The notes: generated by a model from the sequence alone, not told the origin. DNA of 37,262 nt from Alphaproteobacteria bacterium (GCA_009691045.1 SHWC01000015.1:1-37262), one strand, 5' to 3'; counted from the first letter of the stretch, positions 19,192-30,150 are shown. Translations and numbers: made by a program.

Positions 19192-20712
19192 TCAGCGCGG
19201 CAACTCTATCCGTCGATACGACACGGCCTCGGCGATGTGGACGCGGCGGAGGCCATCCATGCCTTCCAGATCGGCCAGCGTGCGGGCGAGGCGCAACACG
19301 CGGTGATAACCGCGCGCGGAGAGTTTGAGCCGCTCGACCGCTTCCGAGAGCAGCGCCTTGCCCTTGTCATCGGGTTTCGCGATCTGGTCGAGCAATTCGC
19401 CCTCGGCCTCGGCATTGGTGCGCACGCGCGGCCAGGCGCCGAGCTCTTTGAAGCGCGCGGTCTGAACCTCGCGCGCTTTTGCGATGCGCGCGGCGACGAG
19501 GGCGGAGTTTTCCTTCGTCGGCGGCAGCGCAAGATCGCTGGCGGAGAGCTCACCGACCTCGACATGCTGGTCGATGCGATCATAAAGCGGGCCCGAAATG
19601 CGCGTTTGGTAATCGCCGGCGCATTTGGGTGCGCGCGTGCAAGCGCGCGAGGGGTCCGACAAATAGCCGCAGCGACACGGGTTCATCGCGGCGATCAATT
19701 GAAAGCGCGCGGGGTAGGTGACGTGCGCATTGGCGCGTGCGATCGAAACACGCCCGGCCTCGATCGGTTGGCGCAGCGCGTCCAACACCTGGCGCGGGAA
19801 TTCGGGCAGCTCGTCCAAAAACAACACGCCCTTATGCGCGAGCGACACCTCGCCGGGTTTCGCGCGCAAGCCGCCGCCGACCATCGCCGGCATCGATATG
19901 CCATGATGCGGGTCGCGAAAGGGCGGGCGGCGCGTGAGCTTGCCATCGGTCAATTGCCCGGCGACCGAGGCGATCAAACTCACCTCCAGGGCCTCGGTCG
20001 GATCAAGCGGCGGCAAGAGGCCTGGCAGGCGTTGCGCCAACATGGATTTACCCGCACCGGGCGGCCCGATCATCAAGAGGTTATGCGCGCCGGCGGCCGC
20101 CACCTCGAGCGCGCGCTTGGCGCTCTCCTGGCCCTTCACATCGGCAAGGTCGGGATAGCGCGTCGCGTCATCGGCGAGCAGCGCTTTGGGCGCACCCAAA
20201 AGCTGCGTGCCTTTGAAATGATTGATCAGGGCTAGGAGCGAGGGCGCGGCGATCACCTCGGCGCCGCCGGCCCAGGCCGCCTCGCCGCCATTGCCCGCCG
20301 GGCAGATCAGACCCAGGCCCTTGGCGTGGGCGGCCATGGCCGCCGGCAATGCGCCGGCAACCGGGATCAACGCGCCGTCCAGGCCCAGGTCACCCAGCGC
20401 GGCATAGCCCGCGATTTCCTCTTCGGGCAAAACGGCCATGGCGGTCAAGAGACCAAGCGCGATCGGCAGGTCGTAATGGCTGCCCTCTTTCAAAATATCG
20501 GCCGGCGCGAGATTGACCGTGATGCGCCGCGTCGGCAGCGAAAGCCCGAGCGCCGAAATCGCCGCGCGCACGCGTTCGCGCGATTCGCCAACCGCCTTGT
20601 CGGGCAGGCTGACCACCATGAAATTCGGCATGCCGGCGCCGATGTGGACCTGCACGTCAACCGGCTCGGCCTCGATGCCGATGAAGGCGACGGTGTTGAT
20701 ATGCGCGACCAT
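19192..20712 (-). CDS. YifB/ComM family Mg-chelatase-like AAA+ ATPase
   Basis: INTVAFIGIEAEPVDVQVHIGAGMPNFMVVSLPDKAVGESRERVRAA...MIGPPGAGKSMLAQRLPGLLPPL...FRDPHHGISMPAMVGGG. Confidence 0.93.
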   Translation of the reverse strand: MVAHINTVAFIGIEAEPVDVQVHIGAGMPNFMVVSLPDKAVGESRERVRAAISALGLSLPTRRITVNLAPADILKEGSHYDLPIALGLLTAMAVLPEEEIAGYAALGDLGLDGALIPVAGALPAAMAAHAKGLGLICPAGNGGEAAWAGGAEVIAAPSLLALINHFKGTQLLGAPKALLADDATRYPDLADVKGQESAKRALEVAAAGAHNLLMIGPPGAGKSMLAQRLPGLLPPLDPTEALEVSLIASVAGQLTDGKLTRRPPFRDPHHGISMPAMVGGGLRAKPGEVSLAHKGVLFLDELPEFPRQVLDALRQPIEAGRVSIARANAHVTYPARFQLIAAMNPCRCGYLSDPSRACTRAPKCAGDYQTRISGPLYDRIDQHVEVGELSASDLALPPTKENSALVAARIAKAREVQTARFKELGAWPRVRTNAEAEGELLDQIAKPDDKGKALLSEAVERLKLSARGYHRVLRLARTLADLEGMDGLRRVHIAEAVSYRRIELPR

Positions 20713-20740
20713 GGCGGCCTCAAATTTCGGCGCGCGCCGC

Positions 20741-21577
20741 TCAGGTGCGGTGCGCGGTCAAGCCCGTGTCGCGATAATAGATTTGGCGTTGCTGCTCTTC
20801 CGCCCGGGCGTGAAAGGCGACCGCCTCGTCATCGAAATCGCCTTTAGGCAACGGCTCGTGCGTGAAATGGTTGTAGCGGTCAACGCCCCGCACCAGCGCC
20901 GCGCTATCCCACGCGGAGAGGGTCTGGCGCGTCTCGGGCGGGATATAGCGCAGGACGATCGCGATGCGCCGGTCGTCGCTCTGGTTGGGCGGCGAGCTAT
21001 GCGCGATGCCAAAGGCGAAGAGCGCCGCCTCGCCGGTGTCGAGCGTGATATCGACGGCCTTCGCTTCATCGACCGTCACCGCGATCTCCTGGCCGCGCGT
21101 CAGCATGTTGTCCTGATGGAAGGTGTCCTTGTGCGGCAGAGTCGGCCCGACATGCGTGCCGAGCACGAGCCGCATACAGCCGCTCATGACCGTCGCGGGC
21201 GATAACGCGATCCACACGCTCACGAGCTTTTTGGTGTCGAGGCCCCAATAATTATTGTCCTGGTGCCATGAGACGAAATTGGCCGAGCGCGGCTCCTTGA
21301 TGAACCAATTGGTGTTCCAACACAGAATGTCGGGGCCGATCAAATCCTCGACCATGTCGAGAATGGCAGGCGCGCGAATCAGATCGGCCAGCCATTTGAA
21401 TAAGAGGTGGCTCTTGAACCGATAGGCGCCCTTGAGCGCCCCGCCGTGCGCGGCCTCGAAGGCTTCGAGGTGTTGGCGATAGGACAAGGCCGTGGTCGCG
21501 TCGAGCGCGCGGATCGGGAAGATCACGCCGTCGCGCCGATATTGCTCAATCGCTTGAGGCGCCAGGCTCCGGGGCAT
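20741..21577 (-). CDS. Phytanoyl-CoA dioxygenase (PhyH) family protein
   Basis: AIEQYRRDGVIFPIRAL...SWHQDNNYWGLDTKKLVSVWIALSPATVMSGCMRLVLGTH...IAHSSPPNQSDDRRIAIVLRYIPPETR. Confidence 0.85.
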   Translation of the reverse strand: MPRSLAPQAIEQYRRDGVIFPIRALDATTALSYRQHLEAFEAAHGGALKGAYRFKSHLLFKWLADLIRAPAILDMVEDLIGPDILCWNTNWFIKEPRSANFVSWHQDNNYWGLDTKKLVSVWIALSPATVMSGCMRLVLGTHVGPTLPHKDTFHQDNMLTRGQEIAVTVDEAKAVDITLDTGEAALFAFGIAHSSPPNQSDDRRIAIVLRYIPPETRQTLSAWDSAALVRGVDRYNHFTHEPLPKGDFDDEAVAFHARAEEQQRQIYYRDTGLTAHRT

Positions 21578-21665
21578 GGCTTGCTCCCTGCTGTGGCCAT
21601 CATCATGCCGCGCCGGCCCCGCCCCGTCGAGGGGTAGGGCGGTTGGTCACGGTCAGTTGGACCGG

Positions 21666-21735
21666 CCTCATCCTTCGACAAGCTCAGGATGAGGCCTAAA
21701 CTAAGGACCTCATGCTGAGCTTGTCGAAGCATGAG
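21666..21735. repeat. Paired palindromic repeat (CTTCGACAAGCTCAG family)
   Basis: CCTCATCC-TTCGACAAGCTCA-GGATGAGG (21666-21694) and CTCATGC-TGAGCTTGTCGAA-GCATGAG (21709-21735); 15-bp inverted match CTTCGACAAGCTCAG / CTGAGCTTGTCGAAG. Confidence 0.85.
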
Positions 21736-21754
21736 TCCAAACCGATCCAGGGCC

Positions 21755-22267
21755 CTAAACGAACAAGGACGGGTTGATTTTCAGGCCGCGGTCGCGGCAA
21801 TAGCTCGTGTAGTGGTTGATCATCCAGAAGACGTCGAGCACGAGCGTCAATTGATCGGCCTCGTCGAAAAATTCGAGCGCGCCTTGAATGCGGAAATAGG
21901 TCTTCATGCCGGGCTCGGCCACGAGCGTGTGGATCACGCCCGGGCTCTCATGAATGAAGCTGCCGGGCCTGGCCACCCAATCATATTCCAAATAGCGCCA
22001 GCTGCCCTCCAGCACGAGCCCATCGACCGGCCCCCGGTGGCGATGGCGGCCGATCATGCCGCCATCCGGCACATAGGTGATGTTGGTGAAGGCGTTGTTG
22101 CGCACGTCGAAACTGAGGTGGCGCACAAAGACGCCGGGGAAGATCGGCATCATCAGGCCGTCATTGCCATCGGGCGCGATGTGCACGTCGGGCTGGCCAT
22201 AGGCCTGAGTGATGCGCGCGATCTCGTCGCCGGCGAATGCCGCCGTGGGTTCCGGTGTGGTTGTCAT
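21755..22267 (-). CDS. Cupin-fold dioxygenase-like protein (2,4'-dihydroxyacetophenone dioxygenase-like)
   Basis: [82 protein letters not shown], HxH cupin motif. Start MTTTPEP. Confidence 0.65.
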   Translation of the reverse strand: MTTTPEPTAAFAGDEIARITQAYGQPDVHIAPDGNDGLMMPIFPGVFVRHLSFDVRNNAFTNITYVPDGGMIGRHRHRGPVDGLVLEGSWRYLEYDWVARPGSFIHESPGVIHTLVAEPGMKTYFRIQGALEFFDEADQLTLVLDVFWMINHYTSYCRDRGLKINPSLFV

Positions 22268-23235
22268 GCGCGAACGCCGCCCGCGCGTTTTTGCGTCTTG
22301 CGCCGGTTTTCGATCGCGTCCCACACCTTGGCGGCGAGGTTGGTGCCATCGAAGCGCGAGATTTCCTGAATGCCGGTCGGCGAGGTGACGTTGATCTCGG
22401 TCAGATAATCGCCGATCACGTCGATGCCGACGAAAACAAGCCCGCGTGATTTCAGCGCCGGACCGATCGCCGCGCAAATATCGTGATCCCGCCGCGTCAG
22501 CTTGGCGGGCTCGGCCCTGGCGCCGACATGAAGATTGGCGCGCGCCTCGCCCAGCGGCGGCACGCGCATGACCGCGCCAACCGGCTCGCCATCGACCAGA
22601 ATGATGCGCTTGTCACCCTGGCGCACCGCCGGTACATAACGCTGCACGATGATCGGCTCGCGCGAGCGGCTGGTGAACATTTCGATCAGCGCGTTTAGAT
22701 TCTCATCATCGGGCATGATGTGAAACACGCCGGCGCCACCATTGCCGAACAAGGGCTTGACCACGATGTCTTTATGAACGGCGCGGAATTCATGGATCAG
22801 CGATGGATCAGCGGTAATCAAGGTCGGCGGCATCAGGTCGGAAAAATGGGTGACGTAGAGCTTCTCGGGCGCGTTCCGGACATGCACGGGATCGTTTATC
22901 ACGAGCGTCGTGCGTTTGACGTGCTCCAACAAATGCGTCGCGGTGATATAGGCCATATCGAAGGGCGGGTCCTGACGCATCAGGATCACATCGAAGGTCT
23001 CAAGCTCGATCACGCGCGGCGCGCCGAGCGTGAAATGATCGCCCTTCACGCGGCGTACTTCGAGCGGGTGAGCGCGCGCCACGACGCGACCTTCCCGGAG
23101 TGCCAGCGCACTCGGCAAATAGTGGTACAGCAAATGGCCGCGCGCGGTCGCTTCAAGCGCCAGCGCGAAGGTCGAATCGCCGTCGATATTGATGGAGTCC
23201 ATCGGATCCATCTGAATAGCAATTGCGAGGCTCAT
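22264..23235 (-). CDS. gshB: Glutathione synthetase
   Basis: [31 protein letters not shown]...[20 protein letters not shown]...[15 protein letters not shown]...[16 protein letters not shown]. Confidence 0.95.
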   Translation of the reverse strand: MSLAIAIQMDPMDSINIDGDSTFALALEATARGHLLYHYLPSALALREGRVVARAHPLEVRRVKGDHFTLGAPRVIELETFDVILMRQDPPFDMAYITATHLLEHVKRTTLVINDPVHVRNAPEKLYVTHFSDLMPPTLITADPSLIHEFRAVHKDIVVKPLFGNGGAGVFHIMPDDENLNALIEMFTSRSREPIIVQRYVPAVRQGDKRIILVDGEPVGAVMRVPPLGEARANLHVGARAEPAKLTRRDHDICAAIGPALKSRGLVFVGIDVIGDYLTEINVTSPTGIQEISRFDGTNLAAKVWDAIENRRKTQKRAGGVRA

Positions 23236-23236
23236 G

Positions 23237-24070
23237 TCAGTTCAGGCTCCCCTTCAGGCGCTTCAAGAGCGCCGCAGCCTTTTCGGCTTCTTTGGTTTCA
23301 GGCGCGAGCGACAGAAATTTTTCGAGCGCCGTCATGGCGTGACGAATATTGCCGACATGGGCCTCCACCATGCCGAGCTCGCGCCAGGTCTCGGGCGTGT
23401 CGGGCGCGATCATCGTCATGCGTTTCAAAATCGTCGCGGCGCGCGGCGGATCGCTGTTCTGTAGCGCGCGCGCTTTGAGGTTGTTCTGAAGGCGCAGCAG
23501 AATGTCTCGATTGGAGATCGCGGCATAGTGCTTCGGCCCAAGCTCGGCTGCGGCACCCTGAAATTGCTTCAACAAATCGCGCAAATGACCGGCCTCAAGC
23601 GGTTGGCCCGCGTGGAACGGATCGACAATCAGACGCCGCGCCTCGAAATCGAGCCTGACCAAAAAATGGCCGGGAAAGGCGAGACCCGCGATCGGCCAAC
23701 CTTGCGCATTGGCGAGGTGAATATAGAGAATCCCGAGGCTCACCGGCAGGCCGACCCGGCGGTCGATCACGCGGATCAGATTAGCATTGTCCGGGTCATC
23801 ATAGGATTCAGTATCGCCGCCATAACCAAAGCGGCGATAGAGCACATCATTGATGTTTTGGGCGCGGGCATCAATGCGTTCCGCCTCGGTGCCGATCGAT
23901 TCAGCGACCGCCTCAACCAACACCGCCAAATGAGCCCGATAGGGTGCGAGATCAACCGACGGTTTGTCGAGCGCGCCGAGGAGAAGCGCCGCTTCGGCGA
24001 GATCGATCGAATCGGCGGGCAATTTTCCAATTTCAGTGAGCGCGGCCTCGATGGCGGCGATACCCCTCAC
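23237..24070 (-). CDS. SirB1-type transglutaminase-like / TPR protein
   Basis: [69 protein letters not shown] plus C-terminal TPR-like helices. Confidence 0.85.
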   Translation of the reverse strand: MRGIAAIEAALTEIGKLPADSIDLAEAALLLGALDKPSVDLAPYRAHLAVLVEAVAESIGTEAERIDARAQNINDVLYRRFGYGGDTESYDDPDNANLIRVIDRRVGLPVSLGILYIHLANAQGWPIAGLAFPGHFLVRLDFEARRLIVDPFHAGQPLEAGHLRDLLKQFQGAAAELGPKHYAAISNRDILLRLQNNLKARALQNSDPPRAATILKRMTMIAPDTPETWRELGMVEAHVGNIRHAMTALEKFLSLAPETKEAEKAAALLKRLKGSLN

Positions 24071-24708
24071 GGTTTTTTCGTCCGCGATGGATCGTCCTTG
24101 GTGATGACGTGGCTAACCACTTCGACGACGTTGGGCACCTCGCGGGCGATCGCGATCACGCGATCAATCTCTTTTTGATTCTGCGCGATGCCCATCAGGT
24201 AGATCGTGCCATTCACGGTCTCGACGCTGTAATTGATCGACTGCACGTCCTTCGCAAATAACATTTTGGTTTTGAGCTGCGTGGAAATCCAGGTGTCCTT
24301 GGCATAATCGACTACGCCGCCTTGATCGGTCACCTGAATTTCGTTGATCACCTCGCGCACGCCGACGGCGCGCCAGGCGAGCTTGGTTGCGGTGATGCGA
24401 TGTTCGGGTTTTTCGACCGAACCTTTCAACAACACACGGCCTTCGACCACGCTAAAGCTGATATCGTTGTAAAGGGCAAGACTCTCATCGAGGAATAGTT
24501 TGTTCAAGGTGGTCCGTATGGTCAGATCATCGACTGCCTCGCCGACCGAACGTTCCTGCGCAACCACCGAGACACCGGTTGCCGCCGCGCCAACCGCAGC
24601 CACAACGCAGCCGCTGAGCGCCATCACAAGGAGAAGCGGCACTGCCAGTCGCATGGCGACGACATTGAGCGGAAGATTTTGAAGGGCGGGCAATCGTCTA
24701 TTGGTCAT
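24067..24708 (-). CDS. BON-domain lipoprotein
   Basis: Lipobox MALSGC; two BON-like repeats: LTIRTTLNKLFLDESLALYNDISFSVVEGRVLLKGSVEKPEHR and ISTQLKTKMLFAKDVQSINYSVETVNGTIYLMGIAQNQKE. Confidence 0.85.
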   Translation of the reverse strand: MTNRRLPALQNLPLNVVAMRLAVPLLLVMALSGCVVAAVGAAATGVSVVAQERSVGEAVDDLTIRTTLNKLFLDESLALYNDISFSVVEGRVLLKGSVEKPEHRITATKLAWRAVGVREVINEIQVTDQGGVVDYAKDTWISTQLKTKMLFAKDVQSINYSVETVNGTIYLMGIAQNQKEIDRVIAIAREVPNVVEVVSHVITKDDPSRTKKP

Positions 24709-24727
24709 AATTGGCTCCGTGTTGACG

Positions 24728-25099
24728 TTAGGGCCGCTCTGGGCGCCAGGCATCTTTGAGATAACGTGGCAGGCGCCACGGGCGAAGGACCATGACGTCG
24801 AATCGTGGCGAAACTTTGCTCCATTCGGGGTGCGCCGACAAGAACGCGGCGGTCGCGCGCTCGATCCGCCGTTGTTTGGCGGCGCCGACCGATTCTAGCG
24901 CGGACCCATAATCGACGCGCGCTTTGACCTCGATAATGGCCAGGGTCGCGCCACGCGAGGCGATCAAATCGATCTCACCCGCCTTTACACGATAGCGTCG
25001 CTCCAGCACGCGCCAGCCAAAGGATTGCAGCCAGAGCACGGCAAGCGCCTCGGCGCGCACGCCCCAGCGCTCAGCTTGCACGCGTTTAGCTTTCTTCAT
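24728..25099 (-). CDS. YraN family (UPF0102) nuclease-like protein
   Basis: AERWGVRAEALAVLWLQSFGWRVLERRYRVKAGEIDLIASRGATLAIIEVKAR; PD-(D/E)XK-like GEIDLI...EVK. Confidence 0.88.
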   Translation of the reverse strand: MKKAKRVQAERWGVRAEALAVLWLQSFGWRVLERRYRVKAGEIDLIASRGATLAIIEVKARVDYGSALESVGAAKQRRIERATAAFLSAHPEWSKVSPRFDVMVLRPWRLPRYLKDAWRPERP

Positions 25100-26003
25100 C
25101 CGGGTCTCGGGAAAATTTGAGCGCGCGGGCATAGAGCACGCGGCGGGGCAAACCGGTTTCGGCGGCAAGCTCGGCCGCGGCCTCGCGCACGCTGGAATTT
25201 TTGAGCAAGTCGCGGAGCCGCGATTCGATTGCCTCGTCCGAGATCGCAAATTTGGTTTCGCCGGGCGGGCCGATCACCACGACGAGCTCACCCTTGGGCG
25301 CGCCCGCCTCGGCATAGTGGACGGCGAGCGCAGGGAGTGTGTCGCGCCGCACTTCTTCGAAGCGCTTGGTCAGCTCCCGCGCGACAGCGGCGCTGCGCGG
25401 CCCAAGCACGGTCGCCATGTCGGCCAAGCTCTCGGCCAGACGATGCGGCGCTTCATAGACGATCAGCGTGGCGTTGATGGGGGCGAGCTCGGTTAGTGCG
25501 GTCCGCCGCGCCGCGCCGCGCGCCGGCAAAAAACCAGCAAAGAAAAAGCGATCGCTCGGTAAGCCCGAGAGTGTCAGGGCGGCTAGCACGGCGCTTGGGC
25601 CCGGGCAGGTCGAAACCGCAATGCCGGCTTCGAGCGCCGCCGTGACCAGTTTATAGCCAGGGTCGGCGATCAAGGGCGTGCCGGCATCCGAAACCAGGGC
25701 GATCCGCGCGCCGGCCCGCATTTTTTCGATCAGGCCCGGGCGGGCGCGTTCGGCGTTGTGTTCGTGATAGGCCGTGGTTTTTGTGGCAATGCCGTGACGG
25801 GCAAGCAAAACACTCGTGGTCCGGGTGTCCTCGCACGCGATCAAATCGACCCCGCTCAAGGTTTCGATCGCCCTCAGCGTGATATCGCCCAGATTGCCGA
25901 TCGGCGTGGCCACGATATGAAGGCCAGGGCCTGGCCGCGAGCCGGGTTTACTTCCCCCCGAGTCGTCACTACGCTCATTGTCGTCCTCAGGCGTTCGGGG
26001 CAT
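25086..26003 (-). CDS. rsmI: 16S rRNA (cytidine(1402)-2'-O)-methyltransferase
   Basis: GLHIVATPIGNLGDITLRAIETLSGVDLIACEDTRTTSVLLARHGI...LVSDAGTPLIADPGYKLV...FFFAGFLP. Confidence 0.93.
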   Translation of the reverse strand: MPRTPEDDNERSDDSGGSKPGSRPGPGLHIVATPIGNLGDITLRAIETLSGVDLIACEDTRTTSVLLARHGIATKTTAYHEHNAERARPGLIEKMRAGARIALVSDAGTPLIADPGYKLVTAALEAGIAVSTCPGPSAVLAALTLSGLPSDRFFFAGFLPARGAARRTALTELAPINATLIVYEAPHRLAESLADMATVLGPRSAAVARELTKRFEEVRRDTLPALAVHYAEAGAPKGELVVVIGPPGETKFAISDEAIESRLRDLLKNSSVREAAAELAAETGLPRRVLYARALKFSRDPDEES

Positions 26004-26085
26004 CGATCAAAAGCAGCCCATAGCCATTATTCCTGTCATGTTTTTTTCTCGCGAGACCTTGTCGATCGTACACGTGTTAAGCCCA

Positions 26086-27381
26086 ATGCGCCGCGTCGTC
26101 ATCGCGCTTGCGCTTGGTCTCCTGGCCGCGGCGTGCACGCCGCCGAGCCTACCAACCCTAGCGCCGCCGAACCAACAAGAGAGCGCGACCACGCCGGAAC
26201 CTGTGATCGAGCGCAGTCCCAGCCTTAGCAGCGAGCCGGTGGTCGAGCAATCGGTCGCGGCGCTACCGCCAACGGATGAAACCGCGCTGCCGCCGGTCGA
26301 AACGGTCTGGCCGGAGGTCAAAGTGGGTCTCCTTGTGCCGCTTTCGGGCAAACACAAATCGGAGGGTCGGGGGCTGCTCGATGCCGCGCAATTGGCGTTG
26401 TTCGATGCGAGCGATGAACGCTTCACGCTTTTGCCGGTCGATACGGGCGGCACAGCCAATGGGGCCGCCAGCGCCGCCGCGCGTGTGATCGAGGCTGGCG
26501 CCAGCCTGGTGCTTGGCCCGCTTTTTGGCGAAGAGGCGTTGGCGGTCGCGCCGGTCGCCCAATCGCGCGGCATCAATGTGGTGTCGTTTTCCAACAACCC
26601 GAATGCGGCGCGTGACGGCGTTTATTTGCTCGGGCCTTTGGCCAGCCAGCAAATTTCCCGCCTGATCGGTCATGCGCAGGCGAGCGGCCTAAAGCGTTTC
26701 GCCGTGTTGGCGCCCGATGATGGCTATGGCCGGCTGGTCGCGGGGCTGACGCAGGAGGCCGTAAGTCGCGTGGGCGCGGTGATGGGCCCAGTACAGTTCT
26801 ATCCGCCGACCGTCGGGCCTGAGCAAATAAGTCAGATCGTGCGTTCACTGGCCGAAAGCGGCCCGTTCGATGCGCTCGTTCTGCCGGATGCCGGGATCAG
26901 ACTGCTTCGTCTTTTGCCGGTTTTGGCGGTACAGGGTTTGACCGCGCCGCGCGTGAAATTGCTCGGCACCGGTTTGTGGGATGATCGAAGCCTGCACACC
27001 GAGCCGGCCTTGCTGGGTGGCTGGTATGTAAGCGCGCAACCCGAGGGGCGCGCGACCTTCCGTCAGCGCTTCAAGGCGGTTTATGGCTATGAGCCGCATC
27101 GCCTTGCCTCGCTTGGCTATGACGCGGCGGCGCTCGCCATATTGTTGGCGCAAACGCCATCGGGCGCGGATTTCAGCGCCAAGTCTTTGCTCGATCAACG
27201 CGGCTTCTTTGGCACGGAGGGCGTCTTCCGCTTTTCGCCTAATGGCACGGCGGAACGCGGCTTGGCGGTGATCGAGATCGGCGCCGCCGGCACGCTTCAA
27301 GTCGCGAGTCCGGCGCCAACACGTTTCCCGAGTAGCGCGACCGCGGGCGGTGCGGCGCCCGAGTCAAACTCAGGCCAATAA
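26086..27381 (+). CDS. LpoA-like penicillin-binding protein activator / periplasmic-binding lipoprotein
   Basis: Lipobox LLAAAC; VKVGLLVPLSGKHKSEGRGLLDAAQLALFDA; divergent from rsmI-yraN. Confidence 0.85.
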   Translation: MRRVVIALALGLLAAACTPPSLPTLAPPNQQESATTPEPVIERSPSLSSEPVVEQSVAALPPTDETALPPVETVWPEVKVGLLVPLSGKHKSEGRGLLDAAQLALFDASDERFTLLPVDTGGTANGAASAAARVIEAGASLVLGPLFGEEALAVAPVAQSRGINVVSFSNNPNAARDGVYLLGPLASQQISRLIGHAQASGLKRFAVLAPDDGYGRLVAGLTQEAVSRVGAVMGPVQFYPPTVGPEQISQIVRSLAESGPFDALVLPDAGIRLLRLLPVLAVQGLTAPRVKLLGTGLWDDRSLHTEPALLGGWYVSAQPEGRATFRQRFKAVYGYEPHRLASLGYDAAALAILLAQTPSGADFSAKSLLDQRGFFGTEGVFRFSPNGTAERGLAVIEIGAAGTLQVASPAPTRFPSSATAGGAAPESNSGQ

Positions 27382-28533
27382 TTTTCTCGTCAAGGTGCTT
27401 AAGACCGCGCGGCCCTGTCGCGTGGTGCTCAACCGTTGATCGCTCTCGATCAGAAAATCACCCTCGATCAGAGGCGCGCGCGTCGATGGTGGGCAGAGTT
27501 CATCAAGGGTCAGGCTGGTGCGTCGCGCGAAGGCTTTAAGATCGAGGCCTTCTTCCAACCGAAGCGACATCATCAACATCTCCTCGGCCCGTTCGCGCGG
27601 CGTCAATTCGGTCACCTCGGCGCTGCCTTCGCCTTTTTGCTCGACGGTCTCAAGCCAAGTTTCGGGTTTGGCATGGCAGCGCGTTGCGACCGCGCGTCCA
27701 TCGTGCCGCACCAAACGGCCATGGGCACCGGGCCCGATGCCGGCATAATCCTGATAACGCCAATAGGCCAGGTTATGGCGCGATTCCTGGGCGAGCGCCG
27801 CGTGGTTCGACACCTCATAGGCCTTTAGCCCGGCGGCCTCGGTCAGGGTTTGCGTCAGCTCAAAAAGATCGAACGCGGTGTCGTCATCAGGCGGGGTGAA
27901 CGCGCCGTCGCGCACCAGCGCGTGAAAGGGCGTGCCCTTCTCAATGGTGAGCTGATAGAGCGAGAGGTGGCCGCGCGCGAGCGATAACGCTTGGGTTAGT
28001 TCCGCCCGCCATTCGGCGGTGCTTTGGCCCGGCCGCGCATAAATCAAATCGAACGAAACGCGCTCGAACAAGGATTGCGCAATCTCGACCGCTTGAATCG
28101 CATCGCGCGCGCCATGTTGGCGGCCGAGGAAGCGAAGCGCGTCATCGTTCAGCGCCTGCACGCCGAGCGAGACGCGATTGACCCCGGCATCGCGAAACGC
28201 GGCGAGGCGCGAGGTTTCAACCGAGGTTGGGTTGGCCTCGAGCGTGATCTCAAGATCGTCGGCGGGAATGAATCGATGGCGTGCCGCATCGATCAAGGCG
28301 GCGACGGTTTCGGGCGGCATGAGCGAGGGCGTGCCCCCGCCGAAAAAAATTGTCTCAAGCCGGCGCGGGCCGAGCGATCGCGCGGTTGTCTCGAGCTCGG
28401 CGAGCAACGCGTTGCGCCAGCGTGTTTGATCGACCGTGTCGCGCACATGGCTGTTGAAGTCGCAATAGGGGCACTTCGATTTGCAGAAGGGCCAGTGCAC
28501 ATAGAGCGACAAAGGTTCAAGGTTTGCCGTCAA
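27370..28533 (-). CDS. hemW: HemW-like radical SAM protein
   Basis: [23 protein letters not shown] CxxxCxx[30 protein letters not shown] start assumed. Confidence 0.92.
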   Translation of the reverse strand: MTANLEPLSLYVHWPFCKSKCPYCDFNSHVRDTVDQTRWRNALLAELETTARSLGPRRLETIFFGGGTPSLMPPETVAALIDAARHRFIPADDLEITLEANPTSVETSRLAAFRDAGVNRVSLGVQALNDDALRFLGRQHGARDAIQAVEIAQSLFERVSFDLIYARPGQSTAEWRAELTQALSLARGHLSLYQLTIEKGTPFHALVRDGAFTPPDDDTAFDLFELTQTLTEAAGLKAYEVSNHAALAQESRHNLAYWRYQDYAGIGPGAHGRLVRHDGRAVATRCHAKPETWLETVEQKGEGSAEVTELTPRERAEEMLMMSLRLEEGLDLKAFARRTSLTLDELCPPSTRAPLIEGDFLIESDQRLSTTRQGRAVLSTLTRKLLA

Positions 28534-29152
28534 AACAAGCCTCGATCAATAGGGCGAAGGCGCGCGCGCGATGGCTGATCGCGTGTTTCGCGTCGGGGTG
28601 CATTTCGCCAAAGGTGATGGCGTGGTCCTCGGCGATGAAGATCGGGTCATAACCAAAACCCTGGTCGCCACGCGGGGGAAAAACCAGCCCGCCCTGGATG
28701 ATGCCTTCGAAGCTCTCGCAATGACCATCGGGCCAGGCGAGCGACAGCGCACAGACGAAATGGGCCTTCTGCCCGCTCGGCGCAAGGCCGCGCGCCCTCA
28801 ATTCGCGTTCGACGCGCGCCATCGCCAGGTTGAAATCCTTGGCTGGCCCAGCCCAGCGCGCGGAATAAAGCCCGGGCGCGCCATCCAATGCCGGCACGAC
28901 CAGGCCTGAATCATCGGACAACGCGGGGAGCCTGGCGCCGATCGCCGCCGCGCGCGCCTTCAATTCGGCATTGGCGATGAAGGTCGTGCCGGTTTCCTCG
29001 GGCTCGGGCAGGCCAAGCGCACCGGAGGAGATAGCATCGACGCGAAAGGGCGCCAACAGCGCCGTGATCTCGCGCACCTTGCCCTGGTTGTGACTCGCAA
29101 TAACGAGCGTCTCACCATCGAAATGACGGGCTGATCGAGACACTTTCGTCAT
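28517..29152 (-). CDS. rdgB: XTP/dITP diphosphatase (RdgB/HAM1)
   Basis: [21 protein letters not shown]...[16 protein letters not shown]...[26 protein letters not shown]...[10 protein letters not shown]. Confidence 0.94.
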   Translation of the reverse strand: MTKVSRSARHFDGETLVIASHNQGKVREITALLAPFRVDAISSGALGLPEPEETGTTFIANAELKARAAAIGARLPALSDDSGLVVPALDGAPGLYSARWAGPAKDFNLAMARVERELRARGLAPSGQKAHFVCALSLAWPDGHCESFEGIIQGGLVFPPRGDQGFGYDPIFIAEDHAITFGEMHPDAKHAISHRARAFALLIEACFDGKP

Positions 29153-29241
29153 GCCCGGGCCGCCGGCGCGCAAGCCCGGCGTGACCCGGGCATCCAGGCC
29201 CAACAAGACTGGATGGCCGGGTCTGGGCCCGGCCTTGACGA
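29146..29241. repeat. Intergenic repeat of the TCGTCATGCCCGGG...CCCGGCCTTGACGA type
   Basis: TCGTCATGCCCGGG at the left, TGACCCGGGCATCCAG internally, GGTCTGGGCCCGGCCTTGACGA at the right; GC-rich inverted segments. Confidence 0.6.
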
Positions 29242-29273
29242 ACTGGGATAGGGTTGAGTTCGCGTCATGCGGC

Positions 29274-29996
29274 TCAGGGCTCGAGCTTGAGTGCCTTGCG
29301 CTGCAATTCGGTCAGGGTCAAAATACCGTGGCGGGCGAGTTTCATGAGGTTGAGCAATTGGGCCTGGGAAAACGGTGCGCGCTCCGCCGTGCCTTGAATC
29401 TCGACAATGCCGCCCGCGCGCGTGAATACGAAATTGGCATCGGCCTCGGCGGTTGAATCCTCTTGGTAGTCGAGGTCCAGCACGGCCTCGCCGCCGACCA
29501 ACCCGCACGATACCGCCGCCACTTGGTCGGTGAACGGCAAAGCGCCGATCTGGCCGTTCTGCAATAGTTTTTCGGTGGCGAGATGAAGCGCCACGAAGGC
29601 GCCGCTGATCGCTGCGGTGCGCGTGCCGCCATCGGCCTGGATCACGTCGCAATCGAGGATGATCTGGCGCTCGCCCAGCACTGAAAGGTCGGTCACGGCG
29701 CGGAGCGAACGGCCGATCAGGCGTTGAATTTCCTGTGTGCGCCCGCCTTGGCGGCCGCGCGCGGCCTCGCGGTCGCTGCGCGAGCCGGTCGAGCGCGGCA
29801 ACATGCCGTATTCGGCGGTGACCCAACCGCGCCCGGTATTGCGCAAAAAGGGCGGGACACGCTCCTCAACGCTCGCGGTGCAGAGCACCTTGGTATCGCC
29901 AAAGGAGACCAGGCAGGAGCCCTCGGCATGTTTATTGACGCCGGTTTCAAGGCTAATGGGGCGCATTTCGTCTTCACGCCGGCCGGAAGGTCGCAT
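29274..29996 (-). CDS. rph: Ribonuclease PH
   Basis: [73 protein letters not shown]. Confidence 0.96.
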   Translation of the reverse strand: MRPSGRREDEMRPISLETGVNKHAEGSCLVSFGDTKVLCTASVEERVPPFLRNTGRGWVTAEYGMLPRSTGSRSDREAARGRQGGRTQEIQRLIGRSLRAVTDLSVLGERQIILDCDVIQADGGTRTAAISGAFVALHLATEKLLQNGQIGALPFTDQVAAVSCGLVGGEAVLDLDYQEDSTAEADANFVFTRAGGIVEIQGTAERAPFSQAQLLNLMKLARHGILTLTELQRKALKLEP

Positions 29997-30150
29997 GGCT
30001 CTATCCCTTTTCGCTCGTTCGGCCACGCTCTTACGCGTCAAACCGCCGGCTCGCAACGTTGACGTGCCAGGGGGGCGTCACTACATTCCATTGGTATTCC
30101 CCACCAGCGGCGTGAGCCGTTGATCTGGCGCGAATTTTAGCACCAAACCC

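Noticed and set aside
19072-20235. 387-aa plus-strand ORF antisense to yifB/comM
   Set aside because: Mirror frame of a well-supported AAA+ ATPase; composition is arginine/alanine rich without motifs.
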